A stretch of DNA of 64,000 bases. It comes from Niveibacterium umoris. GTDB taxonomy: Bacteria > Pseudomonadota > Gammaproteobacteria > Burkholderiales > Rhodocyclaceae. Under the pieces are notes generated by a model. That model was not told the origin of the DNA and searched no databases. It saw nothing but the letters and a program-made list of their open reading frames with translations. Location of the stretch: assembly GCF_014197015.1 (NCBI RefSeq), contig NZ_JACIET010000002.1, forward strand, positions 744,001 to 808,000, read 5' to 3'. Below, piece after piece: positions 43,954 through 52,261 of the stretch. The position numbers and the translations under genes were made by a program. The stretch's first letter is position 1. The number at the start of each line of letters is the position of its first letter.

Positions 43954-45075
43954 TCAGGCGCGCACCAGCCGCAGCCGGGTGATCTCGGACGGTGCGCCGA
44001 AGCGCTTGGGTGGGCCCCAGTAGCCGGTGCCGCGGCTGGTGTAGACCCACAGGTCGCGCAGCTTGTGCAGGCCGGCGGTGAAGGGTTGCTGCAGGGGGAC
44101 GAAAAGGTTCCAGGGGAAAAACTGGCCGCCGTGGGTGTGGCCGGAGAGCTGCAGATCGAAGCCAGCGTCGGCAGCGGCTTCGGCGCTGCGGGGCTGGTGC
44201 GCGAGCAGCACCTTTGCGGCGGCGTTGGCAGGTGCGCCGGCGAGCGCGGCGAGCGGATCGCTGCGGTGGCGTGGGTCGAAGTGGTGCGCGGTGTAGTCGG
44301 TGACACCCGCAACGACGAGTTTCGCGCCGCCGTGGTCGAGCACCACATGCTCGTTCATCAGCACCTTCACCCCCAGGCGTTCCACCTCGGCGATCCATGC
44401 ATGGGCGTTGGAGTAGTACTCATGGTTGCCGGTGACGAAGTAGGCGCCGTAGCGCGCCGCCAGTCGTTTGAGCGGGTCGGTGTGGGCGGCAAGGTCGTGC
44501 ACGCTGCCGTCGACGAGATCACCGGTGACGGCGATCAGATCCGGCTGCAGGGTATTGACCCGGTCAACGATACGGTCGAGGTAGCCCCGTTTGATCGTCG
44601 GGCCGACATGGATGTCGCTGATCTGTGCAATCGTGAAACCGTGCAGGGCTTCGGGCAGATCGCGCAGCGGCACGTCGACCGTCACCACCTGTGCGGTGCG
44701 ACGCGCATTGATGAAGCCGACCAGCGTCACCAGCACGGCGAGCAACAGCGCAGCCTGCGCGGTGAGGGTTGCGAAGCCCGCCCAGCGGTCACCGGCGAGT
44801 AAGAGTGTGAGGTCGCGCAAGACGGTCGCGACCAGCAATGACGAAAACAGCCCCATCGCGATCGAGCCGGCCCAGGCGAGGCGGTCTGCCAGCGGCGGGC
44901 GCGCGACCCGGCGTGCCACCAGCGTCGCCGGAATCAACACGACCGACAGCGCCATCAGGCTCCATGCGAGCGCGAGTCCCAAGTCGCCAAGTGCGAGCAC
45001 CGGAAACAGGCGCTGGCCGATGTACAGGTGCAGCAGCCCGAGCAGGCTGGTGGCGATGAGCAGGAAGAGCGGCAT
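43954..45075 (-). CDS. Membrane metallophosphoesterase (YkuE/YaeI-like)
   Basis: 373 residues. Four N-terminal membrane helices (about 1-130) precede a calcineurin-like phosphoesterase domain with SDIHVG, TGDLVDGS, GNHEYY, LLAHQPR and LSGHTHGGQFFP; all metal ligands are intact. The last part (GPPKRFGAPSEITRLRLVRA) is typical of YkuE-type enzymes, which act on lipids such as UDP-diacylglucosamine-like substrates; the exact one is unknown. Single gene. Confidence 0.9.
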   Translation of the reverse strand: MPLFLLIATSLLGLLHLYIGQRLFPVLALGDLGLALAWSLMALSVVLIPATLVARRVARPPLADRLAWAGSIAMGLFSSLLVATVLRDLTLLLAGDRWAGFATLTAQAALLLAVLVTLVGFINARRTAQVVTVDVPLRDLPEALHGFTIAQISDIHVGPTIKRGYLDRIVDRVNTLQPDLIAVTGDLVDGSVHDLAAHTDPLKRLAARYGAYFVTGNHEYYSNAHAWIAEVERLGVKVLMNEHVVLDHGGAKLVVAGVTDYTAHHFDPRHRSDPLAALAGAPANAAAKVLLAHQPRSAEAAADAGFDLQLSGHTHGGQFFPWNLFVPLQQPFTAGLHKLRDLWVYTSRGTGYWGPPKRFGAPSEITRLRLVRA

Positions 45076-45192
45076 TGGGTTCCCGGTGCGTGGCGGTCGA
45101 GGCGAGGCGGATGCGCCCCTCGTCTGCCCTTAGATCGGGCAGTGCATCCGTGGTTCAAGCGCGCAGATGTTGCAAGCTGTAAGCGCGGTCGC

Positions 45193-45945
45193 TCAGCCTT
45201 GCAACGGCCCGCCTGCGGGCGCATCGCGACGGAGGAAGCCGGGAACGCTGCCGGGCTCCGCGGCCTCATGCAGCGCGTCCACCGGCCGCACCAGCCGCGG
45301 GGCGGCGATCTCGCCGTGCAGCACCGAGTCGAGCCAGCGCGTGACGCCATCCCAATCGGGGCGGTAAGCCGTCACGCGTTCCGGTGCGAAGTCGAACAAG
45401 GACAGCCCTTGTTCGAGCAGGCGGCAATAGGTCTGCGTCGCGCGGATCGTGCCGAGGTAGTCCACCGCATGCGCCGCCGCCCACTCCGCCAGTGCGGCGG
45501 CATTGCGGGTGCGCGCGTCGATGCGCATGCCGAGGCAGGCGATGCGGCACTTGCCCCCGGCGATGCGCGGTTGGGTGCGCAATTCGGCGAGGGATTCTTC
45601 CGCCGCAATGCGATCGAAAACGGAGTTGGTCGCCGGCAGCAGCACCGCATCGGCGTACAGAGAGACCTTCATCAGCCCGACCCCGTGGAAGCCGCCGGGG
45701 GTGTCGAGCACCACATGCTGGGTGCCGGCGGGTGGTCGCGCGAAATTGCGTTCGTCGATGGTCCAGCCGCGGATCGGCGTGCGTTCGGCGGCGCGCAGGC
45801 CGAGCCAGTATCGCGAGGATTGTTGGCGGTCCACATCGCCCAGCATCACGCTGTATCCGAGCGAAGCGAGGTAACCCGCGACATGCGTCGCGAGCGTCGA
45901 TTTGCCCGAACCGCCCTTGCGGTTGACGATGGCGATCACGCTCAT
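45193..45945 (-). CDS. Orphan ParA/MinD-type ATPase
   Basis: 250 residues from ATG 45945 (frame opens at 45981). Deviant Walker A VNRKGGSGKSTLATHVAGYLA with the signature Lys10, Walker A' DVDRQQSSRYW and LDTPGGFHGVG are the ParA pattern. No parB, minC/E or chemotaxis partner is adjacent, so cargo cannot be named; candidates are chromosomal or protein-cluster positioning ATPases. The C-terminal ~35 residues (LHEAAEPGSVPGFLRRD) are not conserved. It is divergent from the AlkD-like gene. Confidence 0.85.
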   Translation of the reverse strand: MSVIAIVNRKGGSGKSTLATHVAGYLASLGYSVMLGDVDRQQSSRYWLGLRAAERTPIRGWTIDERNFARPPAGTQHVVLDTPGGFHGVGLMKVSLYADAVLLPATNSVFDRIAAEESLAELRTQPRIAGGKCRIACLGMRIDARTRNAAALAEWAAAHAVDYLGTIRATQTYCRLLEQGLSLFDFAPERVTAYRPDWDGVTRWLDSVLHGEIAAPRLVRPVDALHEAAEPGSVPGFLRRDAPAGGPLQG

Positions 45946-46136
45946 CGCTGTCGCCAGTGCGCGTTGGCAAACCGGAGCCACGCGGCGCGTGGCGTGCGAA
46001 CGGAAAGTGCCGTCATCCGTCAGATTCGAGAAGCTGATACTGGACAGTGTAGTTCAGCCTCGCGGCGCTGCGTGGTTCGTGCGCAAGGTCACGCGCCAGT
46101 GTAGAAAGAGGCTACGCCGTCAGTCACACCCCCGCC

Positions 46137-46823
46137 ATGGATACGACCCGCTTCTGTTCGAGCGTTTCTGAAGCCCTGCTGCCGCTTGCATCGCCCGAGC
46201 GGCAAGCGCCGATGCAGGCCTACATGAAGGACCGTTTTGCCTTCCTCGGGGTCGCGACGCCGGCACGCCGCGCCGCGACGATGCCGCTGATCCGCGCCCT
46301 TAAGGCACCCACCGCCGCCGATCTGCTCGCGACTGCTGGAGCGCTGTGGCAGATGCCAGCGCGCGAATTCCAGTATGTCGCGGTCGACCTGCTGGCGCGG
46401 CATCACAGGCGCCTCGGGCGCGCGGATGTGCCCGCCCTGCTCGCGCTGGCGCGCGAGAAGACCTGGTGGGATTCGGTGGATGGCCTTGCCGGGGTGGTCG
46501 GCGATGTAGTCCGTGCGGCGCGGCGCGATGCGCCGGACCCGCAGGCCTGCATGGACGATGCCGTGGCCGACGCAGACTTCTGGGTGCGCCGCATCGCCAT
46601 GCTGCACCAGCTCGGCTGGCGTGCCGACACCGATCGCGATCGGCTGTTTGCTTACGCGCGCCGGCTTGCGCCGGAATCCGAGTTCTTCATCCGCAAGGCG
46701 ATCGGCTGGGCGCTGCGCGATTACGCGTGGCACGACCCGGCGCCGGTGCGCGCGTTCGTCGCATCGATGGGCACGGCGCTGTCGCCACTGAGCCGCCGCG
46801 AGGCGACCAAGCACATCGGCTAG
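46137..46823 (+). CDS. DNA alkylation repair enzyme, AlkD-like
   Basis: 228 residues. HEAT-like helical repeat protein; FAFLGVATPARR, FQYVAVDLLARH, WWDSVDGLA and EFFIRKAIGWALRDYAWHDP are AlkD-family landmarks. The WWDSVD motif carries the Trp and Asp used for base excision of 3- and 7-alkylpurines without base flipping. Cytoplasmic. It ends ten bases before the YgjP-type gene and may share its transcript. Confidence 0.9.
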   Translation: MDTTRFCSSVSEALLPLASPERQAPMQAYMKDRFAFLGVATPARRAATMPLIRALKAPTAADLLATAGALWQMPAREFQYVAVDLLARHHRRLGRADVPALLALAREKTWWDSVDGLAGVVGDVVRAARRDAPDPQACMDDAVADADFWVRRIAMLHQLGWRADTDRDRLFAYARRLAPESEFFIRKAIGWALRDYAWHDPAPVRAFVASMGTALSPLSRREATKHIG

Positions 46824-46832
46824 CATCGCGCC

Positions 46833-47369
46833 ATGCAGCCGCGCTCCCCCTACCGTTACCTCGCCGGTTACCCGGAACGGCTCACAGCGCCGCTGCGCGA
46901 GATGATTGCCGCCGGCACGCTCGGCGCACGCCTGCTGGCGCGCTATCCGACCGCCCATACCGTGCGCACCGACCGCGCGCTGTACGACTACGTCGGTGCG
47001 CTCAAGGCGCGCTACCTGCGCAGTGCCGAGCCTCTGAGCAAGGTCGCCTACGACAATCGCCTGCATGTGATCCAGCACGCCCTGGGCATGCACACCGCGG
47101 TGTCGCGGGTGCAGGGTCAGAAGCTCAAGGCCAAGCGGGAGATCCGCATCGCCGCGCTGTTCCGCGAAGCGCCGGAGGCCTTCCTGCGCATGATCGTGGT
47201 GCACGAACTGGCCCACCTGAAGGAACGCGGTCACGACAAGGCCTTCTACCAGCTGTGCACGCATATGGAGCCGGCCTATCACCAGCTCGAATTCGACCTG
47301 CGCAGCTACCTCGTCTTGCTCGAAGCGACCGGTGAGCGGCCGTGGGCACCAGCCGACGGGGCGCCCTGA
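46833..47369 (+). CDS. YgjP-like M48 family metallopeptidase
   Basis: 178 residues. Zinc site HELAH (His124, Glu125, His128) followed by a third ligand His134 in ERGHDKAFY gives the YgjP/DUF45 pattern. No signal or membrane segment. The ATG is preceded by TAGCAT (46821-46826; the TAG is also the stop of the AlkD-like gene) and six bases, with no Shine-Dalgarno. Substrate unknown. It may be co-transcribed with the AlkD-like gene. Confidence 0.85.
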   Translation: MQPRSPYRYLAGYPERLTAPLREMIAAGTLGARLLARYPTAHTVRTDRALYDYVGALKARYLRSAEPLSKVAYDNRLHVIQHALGMHTAVSRVQGQKLKAKREIRIAALFREAPEAFLRMIVVHELAHLKERGHDKAFYQLCTHMEPAYHQLEFDLRSYLVLLEATGERPWAPADGAP

Positions 47370-47396
47370 GCGCGAGGCGGCCCAAGCAGGGGCGTC

Positions 47397-47425
47397 TTAC
47401 TTTGATAAAGCGCCGCCCCTACAAT
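47397..47425 (+). promoter_or_regulatory. Candidate promoter directly before the PAS-GGDEF gene
   Basis: TTACTT (47397-47402), 17 bases, TACAAT (47420-47425), then seven bases and the ATG at 47433. The spacing predicts a transcript beginning at about the start codon; no Shine-Dalgarno is visible. Confidence 0.5.
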
Positions 47426-47432
47426 CGGCGCC

Positions 47433-48716
47433 ATGTCGGATAACGCCTCGCCCCACACCACGCACATCGAACGCCTCGCCGAGGTGGTCGCGTTGCCGAT
47501 CGGGCGTTGGGATGCCTCCGGGCGTCTGGTGTTCTGCAACACGCCCTATGTGCAGTGGGCCGGCCGGCCGCGCGAAGTGCTGCTTGGCCATACGCTGGCC
47601 GAGCTCTTCGGCGAAGTTGCCTGGAACGCCGCGAGGCCGGCGTTCGAGCGCGCCTTCGCGCGTGGCGAGACGACCAGCTACGAACGCCTCCTGACGCATG
47701 CGCCGCACACGCCGCGCTGGGCACGCATGCAGGTCTTTCCGGATATCGAAGACGGCGTGGTGGTATCGGTGTTCACGATCGCCACCGACATCCATGAAGA
47801 CGTGATCGCGCGCGAGGCGCTGATCGCTGCGCGGGTGCGGCTCGACCGCTTCACCGAGAACATCCCGAATCCGCTCATCTACCTCGACCGCGAAGGTGTG
47901 CTGCGCTTCGCCAACAAGGCCTACCGCGAGGCCTGCGGCAAACCGGCCGAGGCGATCATCGACCATCACCTGCGTACCGTGCGCGGCGAGGCAGTCTGGC
48001 TTGAACACCGGCCGTACATCGAACGCGCCCTGTCGGGCGAGACGGTTCACTACTCGCGCCTGGTCGAAGGGTTGACGCACGGCCCGCGCTGGCTGCGTAC
48101 CAGCTTCGTGCCGGACTTTGACCATGACGGCACGGTACTTGGGCTCTACACCGTGACGATCGACGTGCACGACCTCACCGTCGCGCAGGAACAGCTACGC
48201 CGCAGTGTCGAGCGCGACGCGCTGACCGACGTGCTGAGCCGCCGCACGATGATGGCGCGCATCGATCTCGCGCTGGCGGCGCCTTCAACGGTGCCGGTCG
48301 CGCTGTTCTTCGTCGACCTCGACGGCTTCAAGTCGGTGAACGACGAGTTTGGCCACGGCGTCGGCGACGAACTGCTGGTGCGCGTGGGCGCGGCCTTGCA
48401 GGCCGGCGTGCGCGCGGTCGACGCGGTCGGCCGCTTTGGTGGTGACGAATTCCTGGTGCTCGCCGAAGTGCGCGACGCCGCCGGGGCGGAGCAGCTCGCG
48501 CAACATCTGCTCGCGGCGATCCGAGACGCGACCGCCTTGGGCCCCCTCGCCGGCCGCGTCAGCGCCAGCATCGGCTATGCGCTGGCGCCCGCCGACGCCA
48601 CCCAGCCGATGCGCCTGCTGCAACGCGCCGACGAAGCGATGTACGCCGCCAAGCGCATGGGCAAGAACCGCGTGATGCACGCGGTCGCGGCGCCGCCCGG
48701 GGTGCGCGGGGTCTAG
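47433..48716 (+). CDS. PAS-PAS-GGDEF diguanylate cyclase
   Basis: 427 residues. Two PAS domains (about 10-130 and 135-255) precede a GGDEF domain with intact GGDEF at 336-340 and an I-site RAVD five residues before it. YMAAK-type MYAAKRMGKNRV ends the domain. No EAL, no membrane segment: a soluble c-di-GMP synthase that should be switched by a ligand or partner of the PAS domains and limited by product inhibition. It lies 63 bases after the YgjP-type gene. Confidence 0.93.
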   Translation: MSDNASPHTTHIERLAEVVALPIGRWDASGRLVFCNTPYVQWAGRPREVLLGHTLAELFGEVAWNAARPAFERAFARGETTSYERLLTHAPHTPRWARMQVFPDIEDGVVVSVFTIATDIHEDVIAREALIAARVRLDRFTENIPNPLIYLDREGVLRFANKAYREACGKPAEAIIDHHLRTVRGEAVWLEHRPYIERALSGETVHYSRLVEGLTHGPRWLRTSFVPDFDHDGTVLGLYTVTIDVHDLTVAQEQLRRSVERDALTDVLSRRTMMARIDLALAAPSTVPVALFFVDLDGFKSVNDEFGHGVGDELLVRVGAALQAGVRAVDAVGRFGGDEFLVLAEVRDAAGAEQLAQHLLAAIRDATALGPLAGRVSASIGYALAPADATQPMRLLQRADEAMYAAKRMGKNRVMHAVAAPPGVRGV

Positions 48717-48726
48717 CGCAGCCGGT

Positions 48727-49152
48727 TCAGGGCTGCTGCAGCATGAACTGGGTGAAGAACACTTCCTTCACGCCGTTCTTGCGGGTGGTGCCGAGCGTCT
48801 TGTTGACCGAGGCGAGGATCTGCTCGGCCAGTTCGGTCTTGCCTTCCGCGGTGCGCAGCTTCTCCGGTTCCTGCCCGGCGATGATCTTGATGATGTCGTG
48901 CTGCAGCTGGGGCTTGTAGGCGTCGATCGCGTGGTTCGCCTCGGCGTTGGCGCCTTCGAGCACGATCTGCGTCTGCAGCACCGTGCCGCCGCGGCCGGTC
49001 TTGCCGACGTTAACGACAAAGGGCATCGGTGCCGGGCCGGCGGCGCCACCGCCACCGTGATCGTTGGCGTCTGCCCCGGTCACCGGCAGAAGCAGGACCA
49101 CGGCAACCAAGGCCATGGCGGAAAGCGACGAAAGGCGGGTCGTGCAGGACAT
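48727..49152 (-). CDS. FliL-like exported protein without flagellar neighbours
   Basis: 141 residues from ATG 49152 (GGGAG upstream). N-terminal hydrophobic segment (LSAMALVAVVLLLPVTGADA), Gly/His-rich linker, then a FliL-type domain: FVVNVGKTGRGGTVLQTQIVLEG, YKPQLQHDIIKIIAGQEPEKLRTAEGKTELAEQIL and KEVFFTQFMLQ. FliL proteins support the flagellar stator, but this one has no transmembrane-spanning N-terminal cytoplasmic tail and no flagellar genes are near. It may be a periplasmic stomatin/PHB-like paralogue. Confidence 0.8.
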   Translation of the reverse strand: MSCTTRLSSLSAMALVAVVLLLPVTGADANDHGGGGAAGPAPMPFVVNVGKTGRGGTVLQTQIVLEGANAEANHAIDAYKPQLQHDIIKIIAGQEPEKLRTAEGKTELAEQILASVNKTLGTTRKNGVKEVFFTQFMLQQP

Positions 49153-49233
49153 GGCGGCTCCCGGAGGCGTACAGGGGCTGACGGGGAACACGATGATACG
49201 CGCCGGCGCGGCGCCTGCCAGCCCCCCGTTGTG

Positions 49234-49788
49234 CTACGCGTCCGGGAAGGCGGGCAGGCTCGCGACAAATGCGCTGCCGCAACCCTTCACCTTCACATAC
49301 AGGTCATTGATGCGCACCGGGTAAACGGTGCGCGCCAGGGTCACGCCCGCGACGAGGCTGGCAAAGAAGCCAATCGCGCAGACGACGATAGCCGAGGGCA
49401 CATCCTCGCTGATGCCGAGCACCATGCCGAGCAGCATGGACAGTGACCCGCCCCAGCCGATCAGGCGGCCAACAAACCGGCGCTTGAGATGGCGCTCGCA
49501 CAGGGCGATGTGCACGCTTGCGCGCTTGCGGACGAGCATCGCAGCAACGAGATAGATCAGCACGTTTATCAGCAACAACACGTACCAGCCCGGCGCATGC
49601 CAGTACAGGCGTACCGGTTTGGCGCCGAGCGGGGCGTCCGCATTGCACTTGATGCAGCGATGGGGAAGGTGCTCGCGTTGGCGGAGGATCACGACCTTGC
49701 CTTGCCGCCAGACGACGTCGTTGTCATGGCCGAGGGTCTCCTCGATTGCGGACCGGGGCGGGGAATAGGGATTGAAGGTGTCTGACAT
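49234..49788 (-). CDS. Membrane protein with a Cys-X2-Cys motif, unknown function
   Basis: 184 residues. N-terminus NPYSPPRS is common to small proteins of this type; RCIKCNADAPLG looks like half of a zinc ribbon. Two hydrophobic pairs follow (about 67-88 and 112-150), predicting a membrane protein with His/Arg-rich loops (LCERHLKRRF carries another Cys and His that could complete a metal site). No named family recognised; relatives occur widely as conserved hypothetical membrane proteins. Confidence 0.72.
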   Translation of the reverse strand: MSDTFNPYSPPRSAIEETLGHDNDVVWRQGKVVILRQREHLPHRCIKCNADAPLGAKPVRLYWHAPGWYVLLLINVLIYLVAAMLVRKRASVHIALCERHLKRRFVGRLIGWGGSLSMLLGMVLGISEDVPSAIVVCAIGFFASLVAGVTLARTVYPVRINDLYVKVKGCGSAFVASLPAFPDA

Positions 49789-50013
49789 GGGGCGCGTGGA
49801 GAACGGAAAGTGTGCGGAAGAGAGGCGATCTTGCCCGACTCCGCCAGTTCCTCGCCGGGCCTTGCGTGCAGCGTATGAGCCTGGTCAAGTCCGGCGCTGC
49901 CGCCCTGCCCGCGTCCGATTCGATGCGGGTTAATCCGGATGCGGGCTTCTTCGACATACGGTGCAGTATGGCAACGAGGCCGCGGAATGCGGCGCGACAG
50001 GATCGCTCTGGTC

Positions 50014-51312
50014 ATGCACAACACCGAATTGCTACTGGCTCACCCGCTTCGACAACTGCTCAACGACGAGGCCCATGCGCGCCCGCCGGCGCCGATCGCG
50101 GCACCCGCGCGGCTCAGTTCGCTGACGCTGTTCTTCGAGCGCGACAGCAACGGCCAGCTCGATGCGCTGATCCGCCTCGCGCGCCTGATGGGCAGCCCGG
50201 AACCGGAGGCCGCGCGTGCCTACTACACCGGTGTCGCCGGCGATCTGATGATCCGCTGGTCCCTGCATACCGAGTTCGTGCGCTACACCTTCATCGAGCC
50301 CGCTGAAGACGAACCCGACTTCTCGCGCACGGTGCTCGACCGCATCCCGGCCGACTGGCTGCGCAGCCTGCCTGGCCAGTTGCTGGTGGCGCTGCATGCA
50401 GTGCTGTTGCGCGATGATCCGGTGGATAACTCGGCGCGCGGCATCGCGGAACGCTGGTTCGCCGGCAACGATCTGATCGGCGCCGAAATCGCCGGCGCCC
50501 ACGGTTGCGCCTATACCGACCTGCGGCTGCATCCCGATGACCGGGTGGCCAACGGCTTCTCGCGCTTCGTCGTGGTCGACCGCGGCATGGGACCGCTGCA
50601 GACCGGTCGCATGTTGCAGCGGCTGTTCGAAATCGAGACCTATCGCATGCTGGCCCTGCTCGCGCTGCCCGGCGCCAAGCAGCAGATGCCCAAGCTCGAC
50701 GCACTGTCGAACGCGATGCGGCGCATCACCGAACGCATGGACAAACCCGAGCACGACGCCAGCGAACTGCTGCACGAACTGACAGCGCAGGCCAGTGCGC
50801 TGGAACACCTGGTGGCGCAGAGCCAGTACCGCTTTTCGGCGTCCCGCGCCTACTACAGCCTGGTCGAACGCCGCATCGATGAACTGCGCGAACGGCGCCT
50901 GCCCGGCCTGCAGCCCTTCCACGAATTCATGGAGCACCGCCTCGCGCCGGCGATGGAAACCTGCGACACCGTCGTTGGCCGGCAAGACCGCATCACCGCG
51001 CGCATCCAGCGCACCAGCGCGCTGCTGCGCACGCGGGTCGAAGTGCAGCACGAGGAACAGAATCGCGCCCTGTTGGCCAGCATGGATACCCGCGCCGCGC
51101 TGCAACTGCGCCTGCAGCAGACGGTGGAAGGGCTCTCGGTCGGCGTGCTGACCTACTACGCGGTCGGGCTGGTGGGCTATGCGACCAAGGCGCTCAAGGC
51201 GGCCGGGCTGCACCTGAACCCCGAGGTCATCACCGGGCTCGCGATTCCGCTCGCCGCCATCACGGTCTGGCTGGGTGTGCGTCGCGCGCGGCGTCACCTG
51301 CATCACGCCTGA
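50014..51312 (+). CDS. DUF3422 family membrane protein
   Basis: 432 residues from ATG 50014 (ATG 49987 is an alternative). HPLRQLLNDEAHARPPAPIAAPARLSSL and LGTEFV-like LHTEFVRYTFI mark DUF3422. A long soluble domain with a helical, coiled-coil second half (about 240-380, AMRRITERMDKPEHDASELLHELTA, ALLRTRVEVQHEEQNRALLASMDTRA) ends in two membrane helices (about 375-395 and 405-425). It is therefore tail-anchored with its domain in the cytoplasm. Function unknown; the fold resembles proteins with a GIMAP/CorA-like helical tail only by appearance. Confidence 0.85.
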   Translation: MHNTELLLAHPLRQLLNDEAHARPPAPIAAPARLSSLTLFFERDSNGQLDALIRLARLMGSPEPEAARAYYTGVAGDLMIRWSLHTEFVRYTFIEPAEDEPDFSRTVLDRIPADWLRSLPGQLLVALHAVLLRDDPVDNSARGIAERWFAGNDLIGAEIAGAHGCAYTDLRLHPDDRVANGFSRFVVVDRGMGPLQTGRMLQRLFEIETYRMLALLALPGAKQQMPKLDALSNAMRRITERMDKPEHDASELLHELTAQASALEHLVAQSQYRFSASRAYYSLVERRIDELRERRLPGLQPFHEFMEHRLAPAMETCDTVVGRQDRITARIQRTSALLRTRVEVQHEEQNRALLASMDTRAALQLRLQQTVEGLSVGVLTYYAVGLVGYATKALKAAGLHLNPEVITGLAIPLAAITVWLGVRRARRHLHHA

Positions 51313-51315
51313 GCG

Positions 51316-52059
51316 TCAGGGGGGCGGCGGCAGCCGCGCGAGCCCCGCGTTGAAACGCCGGATCAGTTCGGCCGACCCGGCACGGCTGCGCGGCGCGATC
51401 AGGTGCAGGCTGAGTGTGCCGACGCTGCGCTTTCCCGCCATCAGGGCGTCGGCGCCGAGCCCGGTCTCCTGCAGCGCGGCGCGCATCAGGTCGGGTGAGG
51501 CGATCACCAGGTCGGCCCTGTCCAGCAGCACCATACGGGCACAGGCGCCGAGCGTGGCTGGGCGTTCCGGCACGATCTGGCCCTCGCCGACCAGGCGCTG
51601 CACTTCCGGCGGACCCGCCCAGCCGAAGGGGATGCACAGTCGCCCTGTGGGCAGGGCCGCCAGTCCGGCCTCCAGCCGCGGATCGCCCGGTCGGCCGTAG
51701 ATGAAATGCGGCACGAGCAGGATCGGTTCCGAGTAGAGGCATGTCGCCTCGCGCTCCGGCGTGCGCACATACGGGAAGGTCGCGTCGTATTGCCCCAGCT
51801 CGGTCAGCTTGTAGCCGCGTGCCCATGGCAGCCATGCCAGCGTGGGCGCCATGCCACCCTGGCGGAAGGCCGCCATCACGCGCTGGGTGGCCAGGCCGCC
51901 GCCGGGTAGCGCCTGGTCGGCGTACGGGGGGTAGCCGTCGCCGGTCACCAGCACCGGCTCGGCAGCCTGCAGCGTGGAACTCAGGCACAGGCACAAGCCG
52001 AGGCCCCGCCACAGCGCGGTGCAGCAGGCAAGCCAGGTTGGGGGAGAACGGGTCGGCAT
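51316..52059 (-). CDS. Periplasmic solute-binding protein, SBP_bac_3-like, orphan
   Basis: 247 residues. Signal peptide to about LQAAE, then VLVTGDGYPPYADQALPGGGLATQRVMAAFRQGGM, WLPWARGYKLTELGQYDATFPYVRTPERE and a second lobe. WARGY and YPPYAD are typical of amino-acid-binding family-3 proteins. There is no transporter beside it. The ATG has TATAGT (minus strand, 52065-52070) only five bases upstream. Second such orphan in the window (see 33218). Confidence 0.8.
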   Translation of the reverse strand: MPTRSPPTWLACCTALWRGLGLCLCLSSTLQAAEPVLVTGDGYPPYADQALPGGGLATQRVMAAFRQGGMAPTLAWLPWARGYKLTELGQYDATFPYVRTPEREATCLYSEPILLVPHFIYGRPGDPRLEAGLAALPTGRLCIPFGWAGPPEVQRLVGEGQIVPERPATLGACARMVLLDRADLVIASPDLMRAALQETGLGADALMAGKRSVGTLSLHLIAPRSRAGSAELIRRFNAGLARLPPPP

Positions 52060-52171
52060 GTCTCACTATAGTTCGACACCTCGACGATGGAATTGATCTG
52101 ACTCGCGGCCCGCGCCGGTCCGCCGCTCAGCGCTGATGACCAGTGAAATGTCATCAGGATATGCATTTGGG

Positions 52172-52200
52172 TTGAAACACGGCCGCCGGCGCGCTAGCCT
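52172..52200 (+). promoter_or_regulatory. Sigma-70-like promoter for the DUF1800/DUF1501 operon
   Basis: TTGAAA (52172-52177) and TAGCCT (52195-52200) with an exact 17-base spacer; predicted transcription start near 52207, about 55 bases before the GTG start of the DUF1800 gene. Confidence 0.6.
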
Positions 52201-52261
52201 GATCAACAGGGTCGGGGGGCCCGGCTGGCGCGCAGGCATATGGCGGCGCGGGGAGACGGCA

